From assembly GCA_017450065.1 (NCBI GenBank), contig JAFSYI010000031.1, positions 1-64,000 of the forward strand: DNA of 64,000 nt, written 5' to 3'. Made by a program: the position numbers and the translations under genes. Shown piece after piece: positions 34,506 through 43,410 of this stretch (positions are counted from its first letter, which is position 1; every line of letters begins with the position of its first letter). This stretch comes from Lachnospiraceae bacterium (GTDB lineage Bacteria > Bacillota > Clostridia > Lachnospirales > Lachnospiraceae). The notes under the pieces were generated by a model. It was not told where the DNA came from, did not search any database, and saw nothing but the letters and a program-made list of their open reading frames with translations.

Positions 34506-35933
34506 ATGAACAGAAGCTTTGTTAAAGATATGACAACAGGCAATGAATTCAGGCTCCTTATAAGCTTCTCCGTTCCGATGCTTATAGGAAACATATTTCA
34601 GCAGGTTTACAATATGGTGGATTCGATAGTTGTCGGAAAATATGTCGGTGCAGGTGCTCTTGCGGCAGTCGGTGCAACGGCATCCCTTAATTTCCTGTTC
34701 TTTTCACTATGCCTGGGACTTACAGGCGGTATAGGTGTGGTAATATCACAGCATTTCGGAGCAGGTGATGAGGCAGGAGTACGAAGGGCGATATTTAACT
34801 CTATCTACATAATAGCTGTAACGGGACTTATCATGTCACTGATTGGAATAATCCTTGCGAGACCGGTACTTACATGGCTGCATACACCCTCGGATATACT
34901 GGATGATGCCGTTGCGTATATGCAGATAGCCTGCGGAGGAATACTTGCAGTTGCGGCCTACAACTGTATTTCTTCTATATTAAGAGCACTTGGAGACAGT
35001 AGGACACCTCTGTATTTTCTGATCTTCGCAAGCCTTGTAAATGTAGTTCTGGATCTTATCCTGGTAATACAGTTTGACCTTGGAGTACGGGGAGTGGCTT
35101 ATGCGACTATCATCGCTCAGGTTATATCAGCCGTCGGAAGCCTTATGTACGCTTTGCACAGGAACCCGTTTTTCTGTATACATAAGGACGAAATGCATTA
35201 CGATGCAAAACTTGCCGCCAAATGTTACCGTTTGGGTATTCCTCTTGCCATGCAGTCTTCACTTATAGCGATATCCTGTGTTGCCCTCCAGAGTGTTGTC
35301 AATACCTTCGGTTCAATGATTGTAGCTGCATTTACCGCAACATCACGTATTGAACAGCTGGTACAGCAGCCCTTTAACTCCCTCGGCATGGCTCTTTCAA
35401 CCTTTACGGGACAGAATATGGGCGCAGGCAGGCTTGACCGGGTGAAACGCGCTCTTGTCAGATCGGTGCTTTGGGTCGCGGGCTTCAGCCTGTTTATGCT
35501 GATCATCTTCTATGCCTTTGGGGAAAATATCATGAGAGTATTTGTTTCCGATGCAGACGTTATCGTCTTCGGAACACAGGCACTTAAGATAACCTCCTGG
35601 TTCTATTTTGCCCTCGGTATCATATATGTGATAAGATCTCTCCTTAACGGAGCAGGCGATGCCGTGTATTCAATGATAAACGGAGGTGTGGAAGTAGCCG
35701 GACGTATAATCTTCTCAAACACCCTCATACTTATACCGGCTGTCGGCAAATGGGGTATATGGTTATCAACAGCTCTTACCTGGTTCATAACAGGTATTGC
35801 AAGCATAATAAGATACAGACAGGGTAAATGGAAGACGATCAGGGTTGTAGAAAACCAGAATACCGCGATTCCGGAGAAAGACGGTAAAGAGACTCCTGTG
35901 TCAGGTATACGTAAAAGACTTTCAGTATCCTGA
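34506..35933 (+). CDS. MATE family efflux transporter
   Basis: The 475-residue membrane protein has about 12 hydrophobic segments in two repeated halves, each opening with a MATE motif (LLISFSVPMLIGNIFQQVYN and LGIPLAMQSSLIAISCVALQ). The loop residues PFNSLGMALSTFTGQNMGAG are typical. MATE proteins exchange cations for drugs or metabolites. It has GGGAGG 6-7 bases before the ATG and sits divergent to an AraC regulator. A strong terminator closes the unit. The substrate cannot be predicted. Confidence 0.92.
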   Translation: MNRSFVKDMTTGNEFRLLISFSVPMLIGNIFQQVYNMVDSIVVGKYVGAGALAAVGATASLNFLFFSLCLGLTGGIGVVISQHFGAGDEAGVRRAIFNSIYIIAVTGLIMSLIGIILARPVLTWLHTPSDILDDAVAYMQIACGGILAVAAYNCISSILRALGDSRTPLYFLIFASLVNVVLDLILVIQFDLGVRGVAYATIIAQVISAVGSLMYALHRNPFFCIHKDEMHYDAKLAAKCYRLGIPLAMQSSLIAISCVALQSVVNTFGSMIVAAFTATSRIEQLVQQPFNSLGMALSTFTGQNMGAGRLDRVKRALVRSVLWVAGFSLFMLIIFYAFGENIMRVFVSDADVIVFGTQALKITSWFYFALGIIYVIRSLLNGAGDAVYSMINGGVEVAGRIIFSNTLILIPAVGKWGIWLSTALTWFITGIASIIRYRQGKWKTIRVVENQNTAIPEKDGKETPVSGIRKRLSVS

Positions 35934-35952
35934 AATAACATATCAAAACCAC

Positions 35953-36000
35953 ACAGTTATCGGAAACAATTGAAACTGCTTCCGATAACTGTTATATTTT
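35953..36000 (+). terminator. Terminator of the MATE gene
   Basis: A 13-base-pair perfect stem ACAGTTATCGGAA/TTCCGATAACTGT (35953-35965 with 35980-35992, 14-base loop) is followed by TATATTTT. Confidence 0.85.
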
Positions 36001-36067
36001 AAGAGAAATTCCTTCATATCTATGGAAAAGCAGAAGCATTACAACGGATTTCAGACAGGAGCATATC

Positions 36068-36997
36068 ATGGAATATATTAAGGGAGTGACCTACGGCGCA
36101 TTCGCCGGTGCAGGTGAATTCACAAAAAAGCAGGCCTATACAAGCATTGACAAGCTGATAGAAAGGACAGGTGCCAATTATATAATACTTGTACCCAACG
36201 GCTTACAGGATACACCGCAGTCCCAGGAAATTGATTATACATCTCCCGCAAACCTTACGGATGAAGAACTCCTTAAAATGATCCGATATATCCACGACAG
36301 AGGCTTAAAGGTAGCACTTAAACCTACTGTAAACTGTAAGAACGGAACCTGGCGCGCTCATATATGCTTCTTTGAGAAGGATGTTCCCTGCGAACCGAAG
36401 TGGTCTGTATGGTTCAGGGCATACAGGGATTTCCAGCTTCATTATGCTGCTTTAGCTGAGGAAAGCTCTGTTGACATGTTTATAGCAGGCTGCGAAATGG
36501 TGCAGTCTGAGCACAGAGAGGAAGAGTGGCGTGATGTTATTGCCGGGATCAGAGAACTGTATCACGGTCCCGTAACCTATAATACCGATAAATATCAGGA
36601 GGATAATGTTACCTGGTGGGATTGTGTTGATTACATATGCTCAAGCGGATATTATCCCGTAAATGACTGGGATATACAGCTTGACAGAATAGAAAAGGTT
36701 GTAAAAAAATATGATAAACCCTTCTTTTTTGCAGAAGCAGGCTGTAAATCCACAAAAGGATCTCTTAATGTACCAAATGACTGGACCCTGCCCGGCGAAC
36801 CTGCTGCCGATGAACAGGCCAGGTGGTATGATACCATGTTTAAGGCCTGTGACAGACGTGATTTTGTGGAAGGCTTCTTCCTGTGGGACTGGAGTATTAA
36901 GCTGTATCCTTCGGGAAATGCTCTTTCCGATAAAGGATATAATATTTATGCCAAACCCGCAGAAGAAGTGGTAAGGAATTTTTACAGATCCAAATGA
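36068..36997 (+). CDS. Glycoside hydrolase family 113-like enzyme, cytoplasmic
   Basis: The 309-residue protein starts MEYIKGVTYGAF and has no signal peptide. The TIM-barrel pattern fits GH113 beta-mannanase-type enzymes: a strand with VALKPTVNCKNGTWR, the putative acid/base Glu in FIAGCEMVQ (Glu143), DYICSSGYYPVND and the putative nucleophile in FFFAEAGCKST (Glu223). FLWDWSIKLYP closes the fold. It would cleave imported beta-mannan oligosaccharides, but the exact substrate is uncertain. The family assignment rests on motif recall and not on a search. It precedes a degenerate ABC ATPase gene by 48 bases. Confidence 0.7.
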   Translation: MEYIKGVTYGAFAGAGEFTKKQAYTSIDKLIERTGANYIILVPNGLQDTPQSQEIDYTSPANLTDEELLKMIRYIHDRGLKVALKPTVNCKNGTWRAHICFFEKDVPCEPKWSVWFRAYRDFQLHYAALAEESSVDMFIAGCEMVQSEHREEEWRDVIAGIRELYHGPVTYNTDKYQEDNVTWWDCVDYICSSGYYPVNDWDIQLDRIEKVVKKYDKPFFFAEAGCKSTKGSLNVPNDWTLPGEPAADEQARWYDTMFKACDRRDFVEGFFLWDWSIKLYPSGNALSDKGYNIYAKPAEEVVRNFYRSK

Positions 36998-37045
36998 AGA
37001 CCTTAAAACAGGATCATTCCTTATAAAACAGGAAAGGCCGTATCT

Positions 37046-37624
37046 ATGACGATATATCTCGAACATATATATAAATCATATAATAATTCAGAAGCTCTTA
37101 AGGATTTCAATCTGTCTGTTGAGGATGGGAAGTGTTATGCCCTTGTTGGACCAAAAGACAGCGGCAAGACTACCGCACTTAAAATATTCATGGGAACTGA
37201 AAAACCCGATTCCGGCAAGGTCAGTCGTATGGGGGATTATAAATATCCGAAACTCATGACAGCCTATGTCCCTCAGGAAGAAAGTCTTAATCTTAAGAAA
37301 AACGCTGTATGGAATGTAAAAAAAGCACACAGGACAGCCACCAAAGGCGGTGCCGCAGAAGAACTGTCCCGTTTTTTTTCTGATGAAGAAATGAATAAAC
37401 CGGCAGGAGATCTGAGTATCGGCAAAAGGCGGATTATAGAGATAATAAAGGCTCTGTTTGTTCCGGCTGATTTTGTTGTGCTTGATGATCCCTTCAGGGA
37501 AATGGAAGACAGTGATAAAAACCATGCTCTTGATTACGTAACCGATAAGCTCGGAACCAGACCTCTTCTGATCGCACAGCGTGAAGAGCCGGCATCAGGC
37601 ATGTTCCGTATTATCCGCATGTGA
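37046..37624 (+). CDS. Orphan ABC-type ATPase with degenerate catalytic motifs
   Basis: The 192-residue protein resembles a shortened ABC ATPase. It has an N-terminal IYLEHIYKSYNNSEALKDFN, a Walker A-like GPKDSGKTT (35-43), a signature-like LSIGKRR (123-129) where LSGGQQ is usual, and a Walker B region FVVLDDPF (143-150) with Asp148 in place of the catalytic Glu. The switch His is replaced by Gln in LIAQREEP. No permease is adjacent. It may be a regulatory paralogue or a decaying gene. It follows the GH113-like gene by 48 bases and runs to within 40 bases of the convergent radical SAM gene. Confidence 0.8.
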   Translation: MTIYLEHIYKSYNNSEALKDFNLSVEDGKCYALVGPKDSGKTTALKIFMGTEKPDSGKVSRMGDYKYPKLMTAYVPQEESLNLKKNAVWNVKKAHRTATKGGAAEELSRFFSDEEMNKPAGDLSIGKRRIIEIIKALFVPADFVVLDDPFREMEDSDKNHALDYVTDKLGTRPLLIAQREEPASGMFRIIRM

Positions 37625-37662
37625 TCATCAAGCCATTAATATCCGTAATCTTATGTTTTATT

Positions 37663-38592
37663 TTATTCGGATAAAATATCCCCGGCATTTTCCTCATTAA
37701 GCATATGTTTCAGTGTGTTAAGTACCCTTTTTTTATCTGTACTCCACCCGGGTTCTATAAGAAGCCTTCTGGGACCGTCTCCCGTCATACGGTGTATGAT
37801 CATACCGTAAGGTATGTGTTCAACACATTTAATTACCAGCGTACAGTACTCATCCATACTCATGATATGAAATGGTTCTGCCTTATAGATCTCTGCCAGC
37901 TTAGTATCCTTAAGTACATGCAGAAGCTGAAGCTTTATACCCTTTATCGGGAGTGAACACACTCTGTCTACAGACTCAAGCATCATATTTTCCGTTTCAC
38001 CCGGAAGTCCCAGGATAAGATGTGCGATAACATCGATTCCTGCATTATTTAATCTGTATACACAGTCTTCAAACTGCTCATACGTATATCCGCATTCAAT
38101 ATATGTAAGTGTGGATGCATGTACACTTTGAAGCCCCATTTCCACCCAGACCGGCTTGATCTTATTAAGCTCTTTGAGCAGAGAAAGAACTTCATCGGAT
38201 ATACAGTCGCACCTTGTCGCTATTGATAATATCACCACCTCAGGCTGTTCTATTGCCGCATGGAATACTCTTCTTAAATAGTTTACAGGCGCATAGGTAT
38301 TTGAAAAGGGCTGAAAGTATGCAATATATTTACTACAGCCTGTTTTCTTCGAAATGAGAGTTTTTGCCTTATTAAGCTGACAGACTATATCCTCTTCAGT
38401 GCATGAATAACGCTTATCATTTCCAAACGTAAAATCTCCCGATCCGCCTTTTGAGCAGAAAATACAGCCTTCTGTCCCGATCGTCCCGTCTCTGTTCGGA
38501 CATGTCATTCCCGCGTCTATCGAAAGCTTATATACCTTCTCACCGTATCTGTTCTTCAGATATTCATTTACGGATATATATTTATGATCCAT
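37663..38592 (-). CDS. TIGR01212-type radical SAM protein (YhcC family)
   Basis: The 309-residue protein opens KYISVNEYLKNRYGEKVYKL and carries the iron-sulfur segment GMTCPNRDGTIGTEGCIFC with Cys residues that would ligate a 4Fe-4S cluster. KYIAYFQPFSNTYAPVNYLR and ILSIATRCDCISDEVL follow, then HLILGLPGETENMMLESV. This layout is the YhcC/TIGR01212 family, a radical SAM group of unknown substrate. It is 5 bases downstream of the P1 peptidase gene. The function cannot be told from the sequence. Confidence 0.88.
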   Translation of the reverse strand: MDHKYISVNEYLKNRYGEKVYKLSIDAGMTCPNRDGTIGTEGCIFCSKGGSGDFTFGNDKRYSCTEEDIVCQLNKAKTLISKKTGCSKYIAYFQPFSNTYAPVNYLRRVFHAAIEQPEVVILSIATRCDCISDEVLSLLKELNKIKPVWVEMGLQSVHASTLTYIECGYTYEQFEDCVYRLNNAGIDVIAHLILGLPGETENMMLESVDRVCSLPIKGIKLQLLHVLKDTKLAEIYKAEPFHIMSMDEYCTLVIKCVEHIPYGMIIHRMTGDGPRRLLIEPGWSTDKKRVLNTLKHMLNEENAGDILSE

Positions 38593-38597
38593 TCCTT

Positions 38598-39569
38598 CTA
38601 CTGCTTTAAATCTCTGGCAGCAGTAAATCCATATGCGCTTTCAGCGCTGAATACCGCGCGTTTTATCGCTTCACTCATTACATCAGCGGCAAGTGTTCCA
38701 ACCAGATCCTGGTCTGCACTTACACTGCCGACCGATATTGCGTAAATACTGTCACCGTCTGCTGTTGTGTGTACCGGGCGTATCGATCTTGCATATCCGT
38801 TGTGTGTCATTCCGGCAATCTTGCAAAGCTGCGATTTATTGAATACAGCATTTGTGATAACGGCTCCTACGGTTGTATTATCCACAAATCTGTTCTCATG
38901 AACATCTATACTCTCCTCCATAAGAGAAACGCTGTCACGGAAGCCTTCTCCGTCTGTTTCCAGTAAGCCTGCTATTTTCTTACCCGTTCTCCAGTCATAT
39001 ATATCTCCGAGTGCATTTACAGCTACGACCGCTCCTATCTTAAGAGAACCGAGTTCTATGGCGTAGCTTCCGATACCTGATTTCATGCAGGTTTTCATTC
39101 CCGCAAGCTTTCCTACGGTTGCCCCGCATCCTGCACCATAGTTCCCATCTCTGTAATTGGGTGCTTCCATTGCAAGTCTTGCAGCCTCATATCCCATATC
39201 ATGATCCGGCCGCACTGTCTTATCACCTACAGTAAGATCAAAAATATCTGACTGTACTACAAGAGGAACCTTCGTAACGCCAACATCAAACCCTATGTCA
39301 TGCTCTTCAAGGTAATCCATAACACCGTTTGCTGCACCCAGTCCAAACGCACTTCCACCTGCCAGGACAACGGCATGCACATACTGTGCCGCTGTCAGCG
39401 GATCTAAAAGTCTCGAATCACGTGATGCCGGACCTCCGCCTCTTACGTCAATTCCCGCACACATACCCTTTTCACTTATGATCACGGTACAGCCTGTTCC
39501 CGCAGCAATATCTTCTGCCTGTCCGATCCTTATACCTTCTATTTCAGTTATTGGTATTTCACGCTTCAT
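38598..39569 (-). CDS. P1 family (DmpA-like) aminopeptidase
   Basis: The product is about 323 residues from the ATG at 39569 (GGGAGG 10 bases upstream). It has EGIRIGQAEDIAAGTGCTVI near the N-terminus, GGGPASRDSRLLDP, VVLAGGSAFGLGAANGVMDY (about 70-90), and the self-cleavage region NTTVGAVITNA, where family members split before a Thr or Ser nucleophile. DmpA/nylon-oligomer hydrolase relatives remove N-terminal D- or L-residues or open cyclic peptides. The natural substrate is unknown. The longer frame to 39608 lacks a suitable site. It lies between the radical SAM gene and an ABC exporter. Confidence 0.85.
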   Translation of the reverse strand: MKREIPITEIEGIRIGQAEDIAAGTGCTVIISEKGMCAGIDVRGGGPASRDSRLLDPLTAAQYVHAVVLAGGSAFGLGAANGVMDYLEEHDIGFDVGVTKVPLVVQSDIFDLTVGDKTVRPDHDMGYEAARLAMEAPNYRDGNYGAGCGATVGKLAGMKTCMKSGIGSYAIELGSLKIGAVVAVNALGDIYDWRTGKKIAGLLETDGEGFRDSVSLMEESIDVHENRFVDNTTVGAVITNAVFNKSQLCKIAGMTHNGYARSIRPVHTTADGDSIYAISVGSVSADQDLVGTLAADVMSEAIKRAVFSAESAYGFTAARDLKQ

Positions 39570-39604
39570 ATCTATTATTCCTCCCGTCATAGTTAATTTA
39601 ATAA

Positions 39605-41521
39605 TCAATATTCATCACTGGGAAACGGCGCCATTCCGTAATCATCGGGATTTCCGCCCGGCTCTCCCTGTCTGAACTGTGTCTCATACAGTTCCGTATA
39701 TACTCCTCCCTTCCTTACCAGCTCCTTATGCTGTCCGCTCTCAACTATTTCACCGTCCTTAAGCACATAAATCATGTCTGCCGCAAGAATGGTCGACAGC
39801 CTGTGTGCGATCAGAATAGATGTCCTTTCCTTTATTATCGGGTCAATCGCATCCTGGATCTTCTGCTCCGATATGGAATCCAGTGCCGAAGTGGCCTCAT
39901 CAAAGATAAGGAGCCTTGGATCCTTAAGCAGTACACGGGCTATGGATATCCTCTGCTTCTCTCCTCCCGAAAGCTTAAGACCGCGGTTACCTACCATTGT
40001 ATCAAGCCCCTTCTCCTGATTCTGTATAAAATCGTATATATTTGCCTTCTTACATGCTTCTATCATCTCATCCTCCGTAGCATTTGGTGAAGCATACAGA
40101 AGATTGTCTCTTATTGTTCCGTTAAACAGATATGTCTCCTGGGAAACCACTCCCACATTTTTCCTAAGCTGCTTAAGGCTCAGCTTCCTTACATCCACTC
40201 CGTCAAACAGAACAGACCCCGCACATACATCATATATTCTCGGAATAAGATTTATTATCGTACTCTTACCTGAACCCGAAGGTCCCACAATTGCCATGCT
40301 TTTACCGGCTTCCAGCTTAAAGCTTACATCCTTAAGTATCTGTCTTTCCTTATCATAAGAGAAATCCACATGCTTAAATTCTATCCTTCCGGTCATCCTG
40401 GGGAGAATCATGGGCTGCTTTGGATTCTCTATCTCAACTTCCATATCGTAATATGCAAATATCCTTGAAAACAGAGCCATTGCCCTCATCCAGTCAACCT
40501 GAATATTAAGCAGGCTGTTAACAGGCATGTATGTCTTTCCAAGCAGTGCCACAAGAACCGTAATATCACCGACCGTAAGCGTACTGTCATATTTCATCAT
40601 AAGAATGCCTCCAACCAGATACAGAAGCATCGGGCCTATGTTGGTTACGGTCTGAAGTACCATGAAGAACCATCTTCCCGCCATACGCTCACGGATATTA
40701 AGCTTTATCATCTTATTATTCACACTTCGGTATCTTTCGTATTCTTCATCCTCTTTTCCGAACAGCTTAACAAGCAGCTGCCCGCTTACCGAAAGAGTCT
40801 CATTCAGGATACCGTTAACCTCATCATTGCATGCCTGGGCTTCATTGGTAAGCGTCCATCTCGTCCTGCCTGCACGTCTTGTTGGAATGACAAACAGCGG
40901 TATTACCACAATACCGAGAATGGCAAGTATCCAGTTTTTTTGAAACATGGCCGTAAGAGCAAAAATGAGGGTTATCGAATTGGACAGGATACTCTTGAAA
41001 GTATTTGTGATAACGGATTCCACACCGTCAATATCCGAAGTCATACGGGTAATGATATCTCCCTGATTATTGGATGTGAAAAAACGCTGTGACATATGCT
41101 GCAGATGACTGTACATCATATTGCGCATGTCAAAGGTTATATGCTGGGCTATCCAGTTATTTATATAGCTTTCCGCAACTCCTATAAGACTTGCAAGCAA
41201 TGTAACCAGAAATGATGCGGTTATATAGATGATAAGAAGCTTTAAATCCCTGCCGATAAGGCCCTCATCTATTATCTTACCTGTAAGGATAGACGGCATA
41301 AGTCCGGCAACAGATGAAAGAGCTATACACAGAAGTACCAAAATAAGCTGCTTCCAATACGGCTTAAGATAAGAAAAGACTCTTTTAACCAGCTCTGCCG
41401 TTATCTTCGGAGCTCTTGCAAGCTCCTCATCGGTCATGTAATGCCCTCCCGGGCCCCCATGTCTTCCTGCTCCCGGCGGCATGGACCTCCTCCTGTCATA
41501 TGTCTGCCAAGACAGACTCAT
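39605..41521 (-). CDS. ABC transporter, fused permease and ATP-binding (exporter) protein
   Basis: The 638-residue half-transporter has an N-terminal six-helix ABC1 membrane domain (about 55-340; FVTLLASLIGVAESYINNWI and DIITRMTSDIDGVESVITN). Its C-terminal ATPase has Walker A GPSGSGKST, a Q-loop, signature LSGGEKQRISIARVL, Walker B LLIFDEATSALD and switch His in LIAHRLST. It would act as a homodimer or with an unlinked partner to export lipids, peptides or drugs. The Met and Pro/Gly-rich N-terminal segment (RRSMPPGAGRHGGPGGHY) is short and unusual. It precedes the P1 peptidase gene by 35 bases. Confidence 0.93.
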   Translation of the reverse strand: MSLSWQTYDRRRSMPPGAGRHGGPGGHYMTDEELARAPKITAELVKRVFSYLKPYWKQLILVLLCIALSSVAGLMPSILTGKIIDEGLIGRDLKLLIIYITASFLVTLLASLIGVAESYINNWIAQHITFDMRNMMYSHLQHMSQRFFTSNNQGDIITRMTSDIDGVESVITNTFKSILSNSITLIFALTAMFQKNWILAILGIVVIPLFVIPTRRAGRTRWTLTNEAQACNDEVNGILNETLSVSGQLLVKLFGKEDEEYERYRSVNNKMIKLNIRERMAGRWFFMVLQTVTNIGPMLLYLVGGILMMKYDSTLTVGDITVLVALLGKTYMPVNSLLNIQVDWMRAMALFSRIFAYYDMEVEIENPKQPMILPRMTGRIEFKHVDFSYDKERQILKDVSFKLEAGKSMAIVGPSGSGKSTIINLIPRIYDVCAGSVLFDGVDVRKLSLKQLRKNVGVVSQETYLFNGTIRDNLLYASPNATEDEMIEACKKANIYDFIQNQEKGLDTMVGNRGLKLSGGEKQRISIARVLLKDPRLLIFDEATSALDSISEQKIQDAIDPIIKERTSILIAHRLSTILAADMIYVLKDGEIVESGQHKELVRKGGVYTELYETQFRQGEPGGNPDDYGMAPFPSDEY

Positions 41522-41571
41522 TTATTGAATATTTGTAACTATTAAGAATTGGATAACGGACGATTATAAAG

Positions 41572-42225
41572 CTACCCTATTCTCTGCATGCTCACATCCG
41601 CTATCAGATCCGACAGCTTCTCCGCAAGAACCGCGTGAGCTTTTGCAGTAAGATGCAGTGAATCATATTCCGAAGGCTTTATGTATTTAGCCGCATCAAA
41701 GAATACACATCCCTTCTGTTCGGCAATGTACTCATAATGAAGGTGAAACTTCTTTGACTCTTCTACCGATCTCTCATCAAATGCACCGAAAAATGGTGAT
41801 GATTTTATTCCTTCTCCTATCTGAGGCGGTGATACCAGGATTATTTTGGGAATGAATTCCTGTTTCTCGAGACTGAAGCTTTTTATTACATCGACGAGTA
41901 CTCCTACCCCCTCCGCTATCAGCTCTGCATTGGAATGAAAAACCGTCTTAAGGTCGTTGGTTCCAAGCATCAGGATAATAATATCTACCGGCTTATGCGA
42001 ATTAAGACAGGGTCTTAAATAATCAAGTCCGTTCTTCCATCCTTCCACAGGATCATCATGGATGGTTGTCCTTCCGTTGCAGCCTTCTTCTATTACATTA
42101 TAGTCATTCCCCAGGAGCATCTGAAGCCTTCCCGGATAGCGGACATTTACCGGGTATCTCGTCCCGGTTTCCGGTACATAACCATAGGTATTTGAGTCTC
42201 CGTAGCAAAGAACCGTTCTGGACAT
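41572..42225 (-). CDS. SGNH/GDSL family hydrolase
   Basis: The 217-residue protein has the nucleophile block GDSNTYGYVPETGTRYP (about residues 8-24), the glycine block NGRTTIHD, the block III motif MLGTNDLK and the catalytic Asp-x-x-His in YDSLHLTAKAHAVLAEKL. There is no signal peptide, so it acts in the cytoplasm. SGNH enzymes are esterases or lipases, often removing acetyl groups from sugars or lipids; this one is arylesterase-like. The gene stands alone on the minus strand. Confidence 0.88.
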   Translation of the reverse strand: MSRTVLCYGDSNTYGYVPETGTRYPVNVRYPGRLQMLLGNDYNVIEEGCNGRTTIHDDPVEGWKNGLDYLRPCLNSHKPVDIIILMLGTNDLKTVFHSNAELIAEGVGVLVDVIKSFSLEKQEFIPKIILVSPPQIGEGIKSSPFFGAFDERSVEESKKFHLHYEYIAEQKGCVFFDAAKYIKPSEYDSLHLTAKAHAVLAEKLSDLIADVSMQRIG

Positions 42226-42332
42226 ATCTGTTTCTCCTTATCTACTTTCAAAAAAGTGATCCGTACAAAAACAATTATATCATACATATCGGTACATGAT
42301 ACAGCTTTCTTTTACTGAGCCAATACCCTGTA
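42226..42332. other. Short intergenic stretch before the SGNH hydrolase gene
   Basis: The bases between the bcp remnant and the SGNH hydrolase ATG hold AT-rich sequence with TATCATACATATCGGTACATGAT, a partly self-complementary run, and no gene. It must contain the hydrolase's promoter, but no clear hexamers were found. Confidence 0.4.
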
Positions 42333-42506
42333 TCAAAGCTCGGTAAGCATCTGCTTAGGATTATCCGCTGCCTTTTCCTTAAACTGCGGATAGAGTTCTG
42401 AAAAACCGCATGCCTGTTTAGTACAACCTGAAGTATTGTCCTTCGGATAAAAATACAAAACTACCTTTTGTCCCCTGTATTCGGATAATGAATGCATTTC
42501 TCCGTT
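42333..42506 (-). pseudogene. bcp: Remnant of a Bcp-type thiol peroxidase with a large internal deletion
   Basis: The 58-codon reading frame joins NGEMHSLSEYRGQKVVLY, FYPKDNTSGCTKQACGF and SELYPQFKEK directly to AADNPKQMLTEL. The first part is the N-terminal third of bacterioferritin comigratory protein (with peroxidatic and resolving Cys), and the last is its extreme C-terminus. About 90 middle residues are missing. The N-terminal leader is also gone: the frame follows the stop of the SIMPL gene at 42507-42509 without a gap. The ATG at 42497 has GGAG only 2 bases away. It is a decayed gene with little chance of activity. Confidence 0.85.
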
Positions 42507-43274
42507 TTATTTAAGATCATATTCAAGCCTGACAGTTATAGTTGCGGTTTTATATCTCGATGAGCTGTCAAATGCTCCGTCATAGGAATAGCTTCCCGTA
42601 CCTGAATTCTTTGCCGTTATCTGAAATACTCCGAGGCTTGAATTTTTAAGCTTTCCAAGATCTGCATCGGCATTTTTGGCTATTATCTCTATCCTGTCTC
42701 TTGCATTTTCGGATGCCTTGTCAATAAGATCTAGCTTTAGAGCGTCAAGATCGGAATAGTAGTATTCCGGGGATCCTGATGTAAGCTCTATACCATCATC
42801 CAGAAGACTTGATATATCCCTTGATATCCACTCTACGTTTTCAACATTACCGGAAGTTACGGTCACACTCTGTGTCAGGGTATATCCGTTAGGTTCACTT
42901 CCTATATAATTGCCGTTCTCATCATAATTATCCTTATAATTTCTTGCAATATCGACCGAATTAAACACTATCTCATCTTCTTTTATATCATTTTCAATAA
43001 GATAATCCATTATAAGATCCGCATCCTTTCTGATCTTTTTGTAAGCATCCTTTGATGAATATGCCCATGCGCTGTAGGATCCTCTCCATATAATAGTGTC
43101 TGCCTCGAAATCAACACTTGCACTTCCCGTTGCTGCTATCGTATGCTCACTCTTCGATCTGAAGTGCATAAGACCGAAGGCTATGGCCGCACAGCTTCCC
43201 ATTATACATATCCCGATTATAAGAGGTCCTATCCATGAATTCCTTTTTACCGTCTTTTCCGTATTCTGTTCCAT
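42507..43274 (-). CDS. SIMPL domain (DUF541) membrane-anchored protein
   Basis: The 255-residue protein has an N-terminal signal anchor (WIGPLIIGICIMGSCAAIAFG). A SIMPL/DUF541 domain then runs from about residue 40 to the end: TIAATGSASVDFEADTIIW, DYLIENDIKEDEIVFNSVD, NGYTLTQSVTVTSGNVENVE and TATITVRLEYDLK. Such periplasmic or cell-surface proteins form oligomeric rings; their role is not settled (oxidative stress and channel proposals exist). GAAGGAGGGAG precedes the ATG at about 8 bases. The long leader contains two inverted repeats and a motif shared with the NlpC/P60 gene. Confidence 0.88.
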   Translation of the reverse strand: MEQNTEKTVKRNSWIGPLIIGICIMGSCAAIAFGLMHFRSKSEHTIAATGSASVDFEADTIIWRGSYSAWAYSSKDAYKKIRKDADLIMDYLIENDIKEDEIVFNSVDIARNYKDNYDENGNYIGSEPNGYTLTQSVTVTSGNVENVEWISRDISSLLDDGIELTSGSPEYYYSDLDALKLDLIDKASENARDRIEIIAKNADADLGKLKNSSLGVFQITAKNSGTGSYSYDGAFDSSSRYKTATITVRLEYDLK

Positions 43275-43295
43275 TCCTTTCTCCCTCCTTCATAT

Positions 43296-43333
43296 ATCAT
43301 AAGGGGTACCGCTTTAGGTGGATTCCTTATGAT
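43296..43333 (-). promoter_or_regulatory. Leader hairpin ATCATAAGG/CCTTATGAT in front of the SIMPL gene
   Basis: Perfect 9-base arms (43296-43304 and 43325-43333) with a 20-base loop lie 22-59 bases upstream of the SIMPL ATG. The arm CCTTATG and adjacent GGATT (43320-43331) form Box B, shared with the NlpC/P60 leader. The structure could influence translation of the SIMPL gene. Confidence 0.45.
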
Positions 43334-43347
43334 GGTTCTCAGTAGTA

Positions 43348-43371
43348 TTCATATTCTGCTTTACACTACCC
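43348..43371 (-). promoter_or_regulatory. Box A, 24-base sequence shared with the NlpC/P60 leader
   Basis: The plus-strand core CTGCTTTACACTACCC (43356-43371) is part of a block that matches 22 of 24 bases upstream of the NlpC/P60 gene at 12118-12141. A shorter copy (TTTACACTACC, 52540-52550) lies just before the PEGA gene's start. In all three, the minus strand reads GGTAGTRTAAAG a few bases before an ATGAA. Confidence 0.45.
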
Positions 43372-43410
43372 GGAAAATGCTTATTATCTTATAATTCAGG
43401 CTAAACTGAC

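Noticed and set aside
43296-43333. GGTACC-containing hairpin in the SIMPL leader as a T-box antiterminator
   Set aside because: The T-box core GGTGGTACCGCG is not present, no specifier loop is visible, and the downstream gene is not amino-acid related.
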